From assembly GCA_040752215.1 (NCBI GenBank), contig JBFMEX010000081.1, forward strand, positions 1-64,000: a stretch of 64,000 bases of DNA, given 5' to 3'. Below are positions 32,916 to 40,835 of the stretch, piece by piece (position 1 is the stretch's first letter; the number at the start of each line of letters is the position of its first letter). Origin of the DNA: JBFMEX01 sp040752215 (GTDB lineage Bacteria > Pseudomonadota > Alphaproteobacteria > Rhizobiales > Hyphomicrobiaceae). Made by a program: the position numbers and the translations under genes. The notes under the pieces are model-generated. The model was not told where the DNA came from. It searched no databases and was given only the letters and a program-made list of their open reading frames with translations.

Positions 32916-34335
32916 TGCAGATCAGTGGGGTGAGGCGCGCGACACGCTTGGCAAGTCCGGCCTGCTCGGCGGCCTCGACCACCGAGCCGACATCCTTGTA
33001 GGCCCCCGGCGCCTCCTCGGCGACACCGCGCGAGGACGGGCACTTGACGATAATGCCGCGCTCGCGCAGCTCGTCGACCACTTGGCGCCCTCTCCAGGTG
33101 CGGGTCGCCTCGTGTCGGCTCATTCTGCGCCCCGCTCCGTGGCAAGCGGACGAGAAGGCGCGGGCCTCGCTCGATCCCAGCCCAGCCAGAACGAACGACT
33201 GGGTTCCCATCGAGCCGCCGATGAGCACGGGCTGGCCGAAGGGCGAGATCTCCGCGGGGAGGCTCCGGTGGCCGGGTCCGAAGGCGCGCGTCGCACCCTT
33301 GCGATGGACATGGAGCTTGCGTTCGCGGCCATCGATGGTGTGGGGCTCCTCCTTGCAGGTATTGTGCGAGACATCGAACAGCAGCGGCAGGGGCGCATCG
33401 GCGAAGAAGCGGGCGAACACCTGGCGCGTCAGGTGGCCGATGATCTGCCGGTTGGCAAGGGCGCAATTGATCGCTGCGCGCATCGCACCAAGATAGCGCT
33501 GTCCGACCTCCGAGCGTATCGGTGCGCAGGCAAGCTCGCGGTCGGGAAGCGCGAGTCCGTGTGCCTCTGCCGTCAGCACCATCTCGCGCAGATACTCGGT
33601 GCCGATCTGATGGCCGAGGCCGCGCGAGCCGCAATGGATGGTGACCACGCACTCGCCTTGTTTCAGGCCATAGCCGGCGGCGATCGTCTCATCGAGGACC
33701 TCGGCCACTTCCTGCACCTCCAGGTAGTGGTTTCCCGATCCGAGCGTGCCCATCTCGCGACGCTGGCGGCGACGCGCATCAGCCGAGACCGCCCCCGGAT
33801 CAGCACCCGCCGCGCGTCCTTGCTCCTCGATGCGATCGAGGTCGTCGGCGCGGCCATATCCCTCCTCGAGCGCCCACCTCGCGCCTCCCGACAGCATTTC
33901 CGTCATTCCGGCATCGTCGAGCGTGATGGCGCCGGTCGCCCCGACGCCGACGGGAACGGCGCTGTAGAGCGCCTCGGCCAGGTCCTCCTGCCGGGCACGG
34001 ATCCGTTCCTTCGCCAGCCCCGTCAGGTGGGTACGGACGCCACACGAGATGTCGAATCCGACACCGCCCGCCGAGACCACCCCGCCCTGCTCGGCGTCGA
34101 ATGCGGCGACGCCGCCGATCGGGAACCCGTAGCCCCAATGAGCATCCGGCATCGCATAGGCGGCACGAACGATGCCCGGCAGCGACGCGACGTTGGTGAT
34201 CTGCTCGAGCACCTTGTCGTCCATCGCCCGCAACAACTCCTCGGTCGCGTACATGATCGCAGGCACGCGCATGCCGCCATGTTGCGGCACCTGCCACGTG
34301 TAAGTGTCCAGCTTCTCGAAGGCGCCTGTATCCAT
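32905..34335 (-). CDS. rtcB: RtcB RNA ligase
   Basis: 476 residues of the RtcB family (GTP-dependent ligation of 2',3'-cyclic phosphate to 5'-OH RNA ends). Metal and guanylate site motifs are present: PDAHWGYGFPIGG, GGVGFDISCGVR with C98, GSGNHYLEVQ, HCGSRGLGHQ, LFDVSHN, GSMGTQSFVLAG and CHGAGR (guanylylated His). It is preceded by an archease gene on the same strand, 39 bases away. Bacterial RtcB is linked to RNA repair after ribotoxin or oxidative damage. An FNR-type box upstream of the pair suggests control by oxygen. Confidence 0.95.
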   Translation of the reverse strand: MDTGAFEKLDTYTWQVPQHGGMRVPAIMYATEELLRAMDDKVLEQITNVASLPGIVRAAYAMPDAHWGYGFPIGGVAAFDAEQGGVVSAGGVGFDISCGVRTHLTGLAKERIRARQEDLAEALYSAVPVGVGATGAITLDDAGMTEMLSGGARWALEEGYGRADDLDRIEEQGRAAGADPGAVSADARRRQRREMGTLGSGNHYLEVQEVAEVLDETIAAGYGLKQGECVVTIHCGSRGLGHQIGTEYLREMVLTAEAHGLALPDRELACAPIRSEVGQRYLGAMRAAINCALANRQIIGHLTRQVFARFFADAPLPLLFDVSHNTCKEEPHTIDGRERKLHVHRKGATRAFGPGHRSLPAEISPFGQPVLIGGSMGTQSFVLAGLGSSEARAFSSACHGAGRRMSRHEATRTWRGRQVVDELRERGIIVKCPSSRGVAEEAPGAYKDVGSVVEAAEQAGLAKRVARLTPLICIKG

Positions 34336-34374
34336 CTGCGTCTCCAGCCGTCTGCGAGGAAGTGTCGCCGCCGC

Positions 34375-34803
34375 TCACACATCCACCACACATTGGGCGC
34401 GCCAGCGACCGTCAGCCTCGCGCCCGACCTCGAGCGCCGTGAAGGTGGCGCCCTTGATCTCCGCCGCCGGCTCGTGGCGCTCCGGGTCGATCGGCTCGCC
34501 GGCGGCGGTTGCCGTCAGCGTCCCGTCGTCGATCGAAACGCGAAACGACCCGAACAGCATCCTGCGGACCGCCATTTCCAGAACGAGCTTGTTCAGCCAG
34601 TCGACGAGCAGAGTCTCGAGCTCGGGCGCAGAGCTGGAAATCACGATCTCTTCACGCGGGACAACGAGCGCCGGGTCGGTGATGACGGCCGTCATCGCCA
34701 GTGCCGCCTGCTCGAAGGCCTCCTCAGGCGTCGCCCCGAAGCCGCGGACGCCGATGTCGGCATCGTGCCGGAAATGCTCCCAGGCGACATCCGGGGCCGC
34801 CAT
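34375..34803 (-). CDS. Archease (RtcB activator)
   Basis: 142 residues from the ATG at 34803, the usual length for the family; ATG at 34875 would add a non-conserved basic leader. The conserved N-terminus WEHFRHDADIGVRGFG, ELETLLVDWLNKLV in the middle and ATFTALEVGREADGRWRAQC near the end fit archease, with acidic residues that bind calcium or magnesium. Archease speeds guanylation and turnover of RtcB. Pairing with rtcB in one unit supports both calls. No clear Shine-Dalgarno was seen at the chosen start. Confidence 0.9.
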   Translation of the reverse strand: MAAPDVAWEHFRHDADIGVRGFGATPEEAFEQAALAMTAVITDPALVVPREEIVISSSAPELETLLVDWLNKLVLEMAVRRMLFGSFRVSIDDGTLTATAAGEPIDPERHEPAAEIKGATFTALEVGREADGRWRAQCVVDV

Positions 34804-34908
34804 TGTCGGGCTCACGCGCCGCCTCTGGTCGCCGCCCAGGCGGCCTTCCGCACGGCGAGAAGCATCGTCTGTCATGTCGCATAGAAGGCCCGTTCCGCAG
34901 GCTCGGCC

Positions 34909-34922
34909 TTGACCGCTATCAA
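34909..34922. promoter_or_regulatory. FNR/FixK box between archease-rtcB and the DASS transporter
   Basis: TTGAC-CGCT-ATCAA fits the FNR/FixK consensus exactly. It lies in the divergent gap and can serve either side. For the transporter (ATG 34999) it would place transcription start near 34957. Confidence 0.65.
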
Positions 34923-34998
34923 GGCTGCGCCGGCTGGTCGTGGGCGAGAGATACGAGATGTGGGGTAAGGCCGGATTGCCCCCTGGCGCCATTCAAGA

Positions 34999-36453
34999 GT
35001 GCTGACGATCGAGAACACTGATCCTCCGCGCGCCAAGGCGCTCAGTCTGGCGCTCGGGCCGCTTGCTGCAGCCGTCATGCTGGTTGCGGGCGCGCCCGAG
35101 GGGATGCCGCCTGCCGCCTGGCATGCGGCAACGGTCGCCGTGCTCATGGCCGCTTGGTGGATAGCGGAGCCGGTTCCGCTCGCCGTGACCGCCCTGCTGC
35201 CACTCGTTCTCTTCCCGCCACTCGGCATCGGCGGAATTGAGAAGGTCGCTCCGGCCTATGCAGATCCGCTGATCCTGCTGTTTCTCGGCGGCTTCATTCT
35301 GGCTGCGGCCATGCAGCAACACGGCCTGCATCGCTGGCTGGCATTGCGGCTGTTGCGCCTCGGTGGGCGGACACCGGCCGCGATGATCGCCAGCATGATG
35401 GGGGCCACGGCGCTGCTCAGCATGTGGGTCTCCAACACGGCGACCGCAATGGTGATGCTGCCGATCGGGCAATCGCTGGTCGAAGGCATGCGCGAGTCGC
35501 ACGGGCGGAGCGACCCCTCCAGGCTCGGACAGCTCCCCTCGGCGCTGATCCTGGCGATCGCCTACGCGGCAACGATCGGCGGCATGGCGACCCTCGTCGG
35601 CACGCCGCCCAACGCATTGTTCGCCAGCTACATGCAGAAGGCGCACGGTATCTCGATCGGATTTGCCGAATGGCTCCTCGTGGGATTCCCCGTGGTGCTC
35701 GTATTACTGCCGGTCACGTGGCTCGTGCTGACCCGGATCGCGTTCATCGTGCCGAAGGATATTCGCTTCGACGTGGCAAGCGTGCACGATCCGGGGCCCC
35801 TCAGCCGGCCGCAGAAGCTGGTCGCGCTGGTCCTGCTTGCGACTGCGGCAGCATGGATTTGCCGCCCCTTGCTGGCCGGGCTCCTTCCTGGGCTGGCCCT
35901 CAGCGATGCGGGCATTGCGCTCGTCGGGGTCATCGTCTTGTTCATCCTTCCCTCCGACTGGAGCCGCCGCAATCCGCTGCTCTCGTGGTCCGACCTGAAA
36001 GGTGTCCGCTGGGACGTCCTGATCCTGTTCGGTGGCGGCCTCGCGCTCGCCGAGGCGATCGCAGCGACCGGTCTCGCCCACGCGCTCGGACAGCTGTTCC
36101 ATGCACTCGGCGCCCGGCCCACGTGGCTGCTCGTGCTGGCGCTCGTGACGGTCATCGTTTATCTGGGCGAGCTCGCCAGCAACACCGCGATCGCCGCGAT
36201 CTTCCTGCCAGTTGCGGGCGCCGCCGCGATCGGCCTCGGCGCGCCGCCTCTGGCACTGGCGCTTCCAGTCGCGATGGCGGCCTCGCTTGGCTTCATGCTC
36301 CCGGTCGCCACGCCGCCCAATGCGATCGTCTACGGCAGCGGCCTCGTCACGTCGCGGCAGATGCTGAGGGCTGGAGCGATCTTGGACATCGTCACGATCC
36401 CGATCGTGGCCCTGCTTGCGATGCTGATCGGTCCGCTCCTGGCTCCAGCTTAG
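34999..36453 (+). CDS. DASS/SLC13-family anion transporter
   Basis: 484 residues, 11 or more membrane segments. Both Ser-Asn-Thr signatures of the divalent anion:sodium symporter family are present, LSMWVSNTATAMVMLP and GELASNTAIAAIFLP, each followed by a Thr-Pro-Pro-Asn hairpin (VGTPPNALFAS, VATPPNAIVYG). It probably imports dicarboxylates or a similar anion with sodium. The start at 34999 follows AAGAGTG-type sequence rather than a strong ribosome site. The 225 bases after it, before the convergent groEL end, contain no clear gene. Confidence 0.92.
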   Translation: MLTIENTDPPRAKALSLALGPLAAAVMLVAGAPEGMPPAAWHAATVAVLMAAWWIAEPVPLAVTALLPLVLFPPLGIGGIEKVAPAYADPLILLFLGGFILAAAMQQHGLHRWLALRLLRLGGRTPAAMIASMMGATALLSMWVSNTATAMVMLPIGQSLVEGMRESHGRSDPSRLGQLPSALILAIAYAATIGGMATLVGTPPNALFASYMQKAHGISIGFAEWLLVGFPVVLVLLPVTWLVLTRIAFIVPKDIRFDVASVHDPGPLSRPQKLVALVLLATAAAWICRPLLAGLLPGLALSDAGIALVGVIVLFILPSDWSRRNPLLSWSDLKGVRWDVLILFGGGLALAEAIAATGLAHALGQLFHALGARPTWLLVLALVTVIVYLGELASNTAIAAIFLPVAGAAAIGLGAPPLALALPVAMAASLGFMLPVATPPNAIVYGSGLVTSRQMLRAGAILDIVTIPIVALLAMLIGPLLAPA

Positions 36454-36678
36454 CCTCGGCCTCCGACGGCCCCTCGCGGCTCTGCGCCGCATTCGCCATC
36501 ACACCGGGAGTGGGTGCTCTCCTCGCCGATGAGCCTCGCCGGGCCGGACTCGCAGCTGATCCAATGCTCCCCATCCACCGGCCAGATGCAGACGCGATCG
36601 CGATTGATCGTGAACTCGATGCCGGGGTCCGACCTCGGCTCCTCACTTTCACTCGAATGGCATCGATCACGATGAAGC

Positions 36679-38304
36679 TCACATCGCGAGCTCGGAGGCG
36701 GGCACGGAAGGCTCCTTCGCCTTCTCCGGCACCTCGGTCATCATGGCCTCGGTAAGCAGCAGAACCCCTGCCACGGAAACGGCATTCTCCAGCGCGATTC
36801 TGACCACCTTGGTCGGATCGATGATGCCTGCCTCGACCAGATCGACGTACACGTTTCGCGCCGCGTCAAATCCGTAATTGCCGCTGCCCTCACTCATTTT
36901 CGCCACCACGACGCCTCCGTCGACCGCGGAGTTCTCGGCGATCTGGCGCGCCGGTGCGGCGAGCGCGCGCTTGAGGATTTGCACCCCGGTACGCTCGTCA
37001 CCAGAGCTATTGTCCTCCTCGCGCGCAACGGCCTCCATGCACCGGAGCAGGGACAATCCGCCTCCCGGAACAATACCCTCCGCGACAGCGGCCTTGGTGG
37101 CGCTGATGGCATCGTCGAGCGCCTCCTTCTTCGATTTCATCTCGGATTCGGAGGGAGCGCCGACGCGGATCACAGCGACTCCACCTGCCAGTTTCGCCAA
37201 GCGCTCCTGGAGCTTCTCACGATCATAATCCCCAGTCGCCAGATCGATCTCGCGGCGGATCTGCTGGATGCGCGCGTCGATGTCGGCACGTGCTCCCACA
37301 CCCCCGACGATCGTCGTCGCATCCTTGTCGACGACGACCCGCTTCGCTCGTCCGAGCTGAGCGATCGTCGCACTCTCGAGCTTGAGGCCCAGCTCCTCGG
37401 CTACGATCTGACCGCCGGTGAGGACAGCGATATCGAGCAACATGGCCTTGCGCCGGTCCCCGAAGCCGGGCGCCTTCACCGCGCAGACCTTCAATACGCC
37501 CCGCAGCTGATTGACGACGAGCGTCGCCAAGGCCTCCCCGTCGACCTCCTCCGCGATGATGAGCAGGGGCGTGCCCGCCCTGGCGACACTCTCGAGCAAT
37601 GGGATCAGATCTTTGAATGCCGAGATCTTGCGGTCGGAGATGAGAATGTGCGGATCATCGAGTACAGCCTCCATCTTCTCGGCATTGGTGATGAAATAGG
37701 GAGAGATGAAGCCTCGGTCGAACTGCATGCCTTCCACGACGTCGAGTGTCGTCTCGGTCGTCTTCGCCTCCTCGACGGTGATAACCCCCTCGTCGCCGAC
37801 CTTCTCCATTGCCTCGGCTACCAACTCGCCGATCGCAGGGTCATTGTGCGCGGAGATCGTTGCCACCTGCGCCTTCTCCTTTCGCTCGCGGACGGGCCGC
37901 GACATGGCTCTGAGTGCCTCGGTCGCGGCCCTCGTTCCGCGCTCCAGCCCACGCTTCAGGTCGACGGCGCTGGCACCCGCGACGACGTTGCGGATGCCGT
38001 CTGCGAGGATGGCATGCGCCAGGATGGTCGAAGTGCTCGTCCCGTCACCGACGACGTCGCCGGTCTTCTCAGCTGCCTGCCGCAACATTTGAGCCCCGAG
38101 GTTCTCCTCGGGGTCTTTCAGATTGAACTCCTTGGCGATCGTGACGCCGTCGTTGCACACGATCGGAGCCCCCCAGCTCTTCTGGATCAACACGGACTTG
38201 GACTTGGGTCCCAGCGTGATGCGGACGGCGTCGGCGAGTAGCGTAGCCCCTTGCAGGATTTTCTCGCGTGCCGCGGACCGAAATAGAACCTGCTTGTACG
38301 CCAT
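36679..38304 (-). CDS. groEL: GroEL chaperonin, solitary divergent copy
   Basis: 541 residues from the ATG at 38304 (GGAAGGG about 8 bases upstream; an ATG at 38331 lacks a site). Clear GroEL throughout: ITLGPKSKSVLIQKSWG, GVTIAKEF, GDGTSTSTILAHAI and a C-terminal domain with GIVPGGGLSLLRCM. It differs from housekeeping copies. The ATP motif is GDGTST rather than GDGTTT, the N-terminus is MAYKQVLFRSAAREK, and the tail lacks GGM repeats (ends PASELAM). No groES lies beside it. Probably a conditional paralogue. A perfect FNR/FixK box lies upstream; no full CIRCE element was found. Confidence 0.95.
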   Translation of the reverse strand: MAYKQVLFRSAAREKILQGATLLADAVRITLGPKSKSVLIQKSWGAPIVCNDGVTIAKEFNLKDPEENLGAQMLRQAAEKTGDVVGDGTSTSTILAHAILADGIRNVVAGASAVDLKRGLERGTRAATEALRAMSRPVRERKEKAQVATISAHNDPAIGELVAEAMEKVGDEGVITVEEAKTTETTLDVVEGMQFDRGFISPYFITNAEKMEAVLDDPHILISDRKISAFKDLIPLLESVARAGTPLLIIAEEVDGEALATLVVNQLRGVLKVCAVKAPGFGDRRKAMLLDIAVLTGGQIVAEELGLKLESATIAQLGRAKRVVVDKDATTIVGGVGARADIDARIQQIRREIDLATGDYDREKLQERLAKLAGGVAVIRVGAPSESEMKSKKEALDDAISATKAAVAEGIVPGGGLSLLRCMEAVAREEDNSSGDERTGVQILKRALAAPARQIAENSAVDGGVVVAKMSEGSGNYGFDAARNVYVDLVEAGIIDPTKVVRIALENAVSVAGVLLLTEAMMTEVPEKAKEPSVPASELAM

Positions 38305-38739
38305 TGCAGAACCCTTCCACTGTCCCGACACCTGGGGGTCACCTGGGGGGTGGGCCGTGTCGCACCAGATCTGCGCTGCTCATGCGTCGAAGGGAGTTTC
38401 GATCGTGACGCTTGTGCCGCTCGGGATTACGGTTGGGATCAATCTACCACCTTGGCACTCCCCGCGAGCATTGATTGCTATCAATCAGCGATGGGCGACA
38501 CGACCCCGCGATGATCGGGCGGGTGGCCGAATGAAGAAGGAGGGCCGCCGGGGATACTCCGAACCCGGAGCAGATGGCTGGCGACGTACCCCCAACGGAC
38601 CTCCGAAAGCCCGCCCGCGGTTGACCCGGGCCGTCGACGATACCACTGTCGACACGGCGCGAATACGAGCCCGCGCGAGGCGGCGCAGCAACGGACCACG
38701 AGCAGCGCACCAACACCAACAGAGCATCGAGGTCCGCCG
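38305..38739. other. Divergent intergenic region of groEL and DUF3175 genes
   Basis: 435 bases without a recognised gene. It holds the FNR/FixK box at 38471-38484. TTGGCACTC at about 38451 resembles one arm of a CIRCE element, but the matching arm is missing. Confidence 0.5.
38471..38484. promoter_or_regulatory. FNR/FixK box in the groEL-DUF3175 divergent region
   Basis: TTGAT-TGCT-ATCAA is a perfect palindrome and the canonical FNR/FixK/Anr sequence. It can act on the groEL copy (minus), the DUF3175 gene (plus) or both. Confidence 0.7.
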
Positions 38740-39081
38740 ATGGCAGAGACACCCGGCAGCCGGCGCCGATCGACACGCCGGAAAGCTCGAGACAGTGACA
38801 CGGGCGGCTCGAGGCGGCCATGGTCCGATGCCGTGACCCGCACCAGCAATGCGCTCGATCTCGAGCCGGGCGTCTTCACCTGGGATGACCCCGAGCGGAT
38901 CGCACGATCCCTGCTGAGATCGGCACAGGCGAGCACGCGTCGCAAGGGCGCGCCGTATCGATCCGCAATGTCGATGCTGACGTTCTTCATCAATCGTGCG
39001 GGCAAGAGCCTGCCGGCGGAGCGAAGGCAGGTGTTGGAGCAGGCGAAGGAGGAGCTGCGAAAACAGCGCACAGACGGCTGA
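38740..39081 (+). CDS. DUF3175 family protein
   Basis: 113 residues. A basic disordered start (RRRSTRRKARDSD) is followed by the DUF3175 core: WSDAVTRTSNALDLEPGVF, DDPERIARSLLRSAQAS and SAMSMLTFFINRAGKSL. GAGG precedes the ATG by about 6 bases. These small basic proteins have no established function and are often found among stress genes. Between two FNR-type sites. Confidence 0.85.
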   Translation: MAETPGSRRRSTRRKARDSDTGGSRRPWSDAVTRTSNALDLEPGVFTWDDPERIARSLLRSAQASTRRKGAPYRSAMSMLTFFINRAGKSLPAERRQVLEQAKEELRKQRTDG

Positions 39082-39104
39082 TCGAACAAGTCTCGCAGGT
39101 CGGA

Positions 39105-39118
39105 TTGACGCCGCTCAA
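39105..39118 (+). promoter_or_regulatory. Near-consensus FNR/FixK box before DUF3775 gene
   Basis: TTGAC-GCCG-CTCAA, one mismatch from consensus, with the same variant right arm as the site at 29607. A TAAGAG-like -10 around 39141 would place transcription start near 39153. Confidence 0.45.
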
Positions 39119-39229
39119 CTCGGTGCCATCAGCGCCGCGATAAGAGTATTGTGCTAAAGCCGTGACGGACGCGCGGCAGCGAGGAGCGGTGCCGCGGGAG
39201 GCTGGCTTTTCGAGCTGAGGAGAACGATC

Positions 39230-39676
39230 TTGGCCGACAAGGAGATGCCCGAGCTGCAGATCTCACTCGACAAGGTGTGCTGGATCATTTTGAAGGCGCG
39301 CGAGTTCGATGTGAAAACACTCCCGACCGACGAGGACTCCGGCTCCAACCCCGCAGACGACAAGATGGCTGACGTGCTCGAGGAGCATTCGGACGATCCC
39401 GTCGTCGATGAGCTGACTGCATTCGTCGATGCGATGGACGACGACGAGCAAATCGATCTCGTGGCGCTGATGTGGCTCGGTCGTGGCGACGCAGACGCGA
39501 GCGAATGGGGCAGTCTTCGGGACGAGGCGTCCCGTGCTCACAACGAGAGAACTGCGCGCTATCTGCTCGGCACGCCCCTGCTGGGTGATCACCTGGAGGA
39601 AGGACTCGACAAGCTCGACCTCTCCTGCGAGGACGTCGACTTCGATCGCTGGCGCACGCCCGATCGGGAGGCCTAA
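39230..39676 (+). CDS. DUF3775 family protein
   Basis: 148 residues, strongly acidic. DUF3775 features: LDKVCWIILKAREFDVK, DELTAFVDAMDDDEQIDLVA, LMWLGRGDADASEW and YLLGTPLLGDHLEEGLDKL. The start is TTG at 39230, with GAGGAG about 8 bases upstream and no better ATG in frame. Function unknown. Members are common in alphaproteobacteria near stress or respiration genes. Confidence 0.87.
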   Translation: MADKEMPELQISLDKVCWIILKAREFDVKTLPTDEDSGSNPADDKMADVLEEHSDDPVVDELTAFVDAMDDDEQIDLVALMWLGRGDADASEWGSLRDEASRAHNERTARYLLGTPLLGDHLEEGLDKLDLSCEDVDFDRWRTPDREA

Positions 39677-39744
39677 CTGCTCGCCGCATCGAGCACGGGT
39701 CGACGGCATTCGCAGGCGGAGACCTCGCGCAAGAGACCAAGCCG

Positions 39745-40773
39745 ATGGTCCAGTATTTCGACCCGCAGCTGATCAACGGCCCATTCGACGATCCCGGTCT
39801 CTACGTCGACCTCATCTTTCAGCGCCGGGCCTTGCTGTTCGATCTCGGCGACATCTCGCCGCTCAGTCCGAGGAAGCTGATGCGGCTCGAACACGTCTTT
39901 GTGACGCACCGCCATATGGATCATTTCATTGGATTCGACAGGCTGCTGCGATGCCTGCTGGGGCGTGAGAAGACGCTCGGTTTGTGGGGAGGTCCGGGCC
40001 TCATCCAGGCGGTCGAATCCAAGCTCGACGCCTACACCTGGAACCTGATCGAGGGCTACGACGGCAATCTCGTACTGCGCGTCGGCGAACTGAGCCAGGA
40101 CGCTGAGATTCGGATAGCGGCGTTTTCCGGTGCGCGCCGCTTCCTTCGCGAGGATGTCGGCAGCTACAAGTGCGCGGACGGCGCTCTCGTCGCGGATCCG
40201 GGTTTCATCGTCCGGGCGGCGTTCCTCGACCATGGGATCCCAGCCCTGGCCTTCGCGTTGGAGGAGCGGGCGCACATCAACATCTGGAGGCAGCGGGTCG
40301 AGGCGAGTGGTCTTGTCGTGGGGCCGTGGCTGCGCGCATTCAAGGACGCGGTTGTGCGGGGCGAATGCGATGGCGTGCCCATCCCCGTCGCCTGGGCCGA
40401 CAATGCTGTATCAAGACCCGCCACGCTTCCGCTGGGCCAGCTGAAATCGCAGATCATGAAGGTCACGAGGGGGCGCAAGATCGCCTATGTCGTCGATGCT
40501 GCGTACACGCCCCGCAACATCGAGGTGATCCTCGCGCTGGCGCGAGGCGCGGATGTGCTCTTCATCGAGGCACCGTTTCTGGACGCGGAGGCCGATCGGG
40601 CCGCGGCCAGATGCCATCTGACAGCCAGGCAGGCAGGCACTCTGGCCCGATGGGCGGGGGTGAGCCAGCTCAGGACATTCCACTACTCGCCGCGATATCG
40701 GGATCGCGAGTCGAGCCTCGCGGAGGAGGCACGAGCAGCATTCAGCAATGTCGAGGCAGCGGCGCCACGCTGA
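39745..40773 (+). CDS. MBL-fold metallo-hydrolase (RNase Z-like)
   Basis: 342 residues. The metal motif FVTHRHMDHFIGFDRLL (H55, H57, D59, H60) is intact. DHGIPALAFALEER supplies a further metal-binding region, and a late YVVDAAYTPRNIEV and TFHYSPRYRDR resemble the closing His motif of RNase Z-like proteins. The length is close to RNase Z. It could process RNA 3' ends or hydrolyse another phosphodiester. The ribosome site is weak, so the start is uncertain by a few codons. Confidence 0.82.
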   Translation: MVQYFDPQLINGPFDDPGLYVDLIFQRRALLFDLGDISPLSPRKLMRLEHVFVTHRHMDHFIGFDRLLRCLLGREKTLGLWGGPGLIQAVESKLDAYTWNLIEGYDGNLVLRVGELSQDAEIRIAAFSGARRFLREDVGSYKCADGALVADPGFIVRAAFLDHGIPALAFALEERAHINIWRQRVEASGLVVGPWLRAFKDAVVRGECDGVPIPVAWADNAVSRPATLPLGQLKSQIMKVTRGRKIAYVVDAAYTPRNIEVILALARGADVLFIEAPFLDAEADRAAARCHLTARQAGTLARWAGVSQLRTFHYSPRYRDRESSLAEEARAAFSNVEAAAPR

Positions 40774-40835
40774 CGACATCATCGGGCAGGCCGCCTCGAT
40801 GCGGAGTTTCATGCCGATGTGTCGATTCCCGCTCC

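Noticed and set aside
36454..36678. Minus-strand open frame after groEL with protein-like composition (DPGIEFTINRDRVCIWPV)
   Set aside because: No start codon in frame downstream of the groEL stop and no ribosome site. It could be a relic but cannot be supported.
38451..38477. TTGGCACTC as a CIRCE heat-shock element before groEL
   Set aside because: Only the left arm fits; the matching GAGTGCTAA arm is absent at the required spacing.
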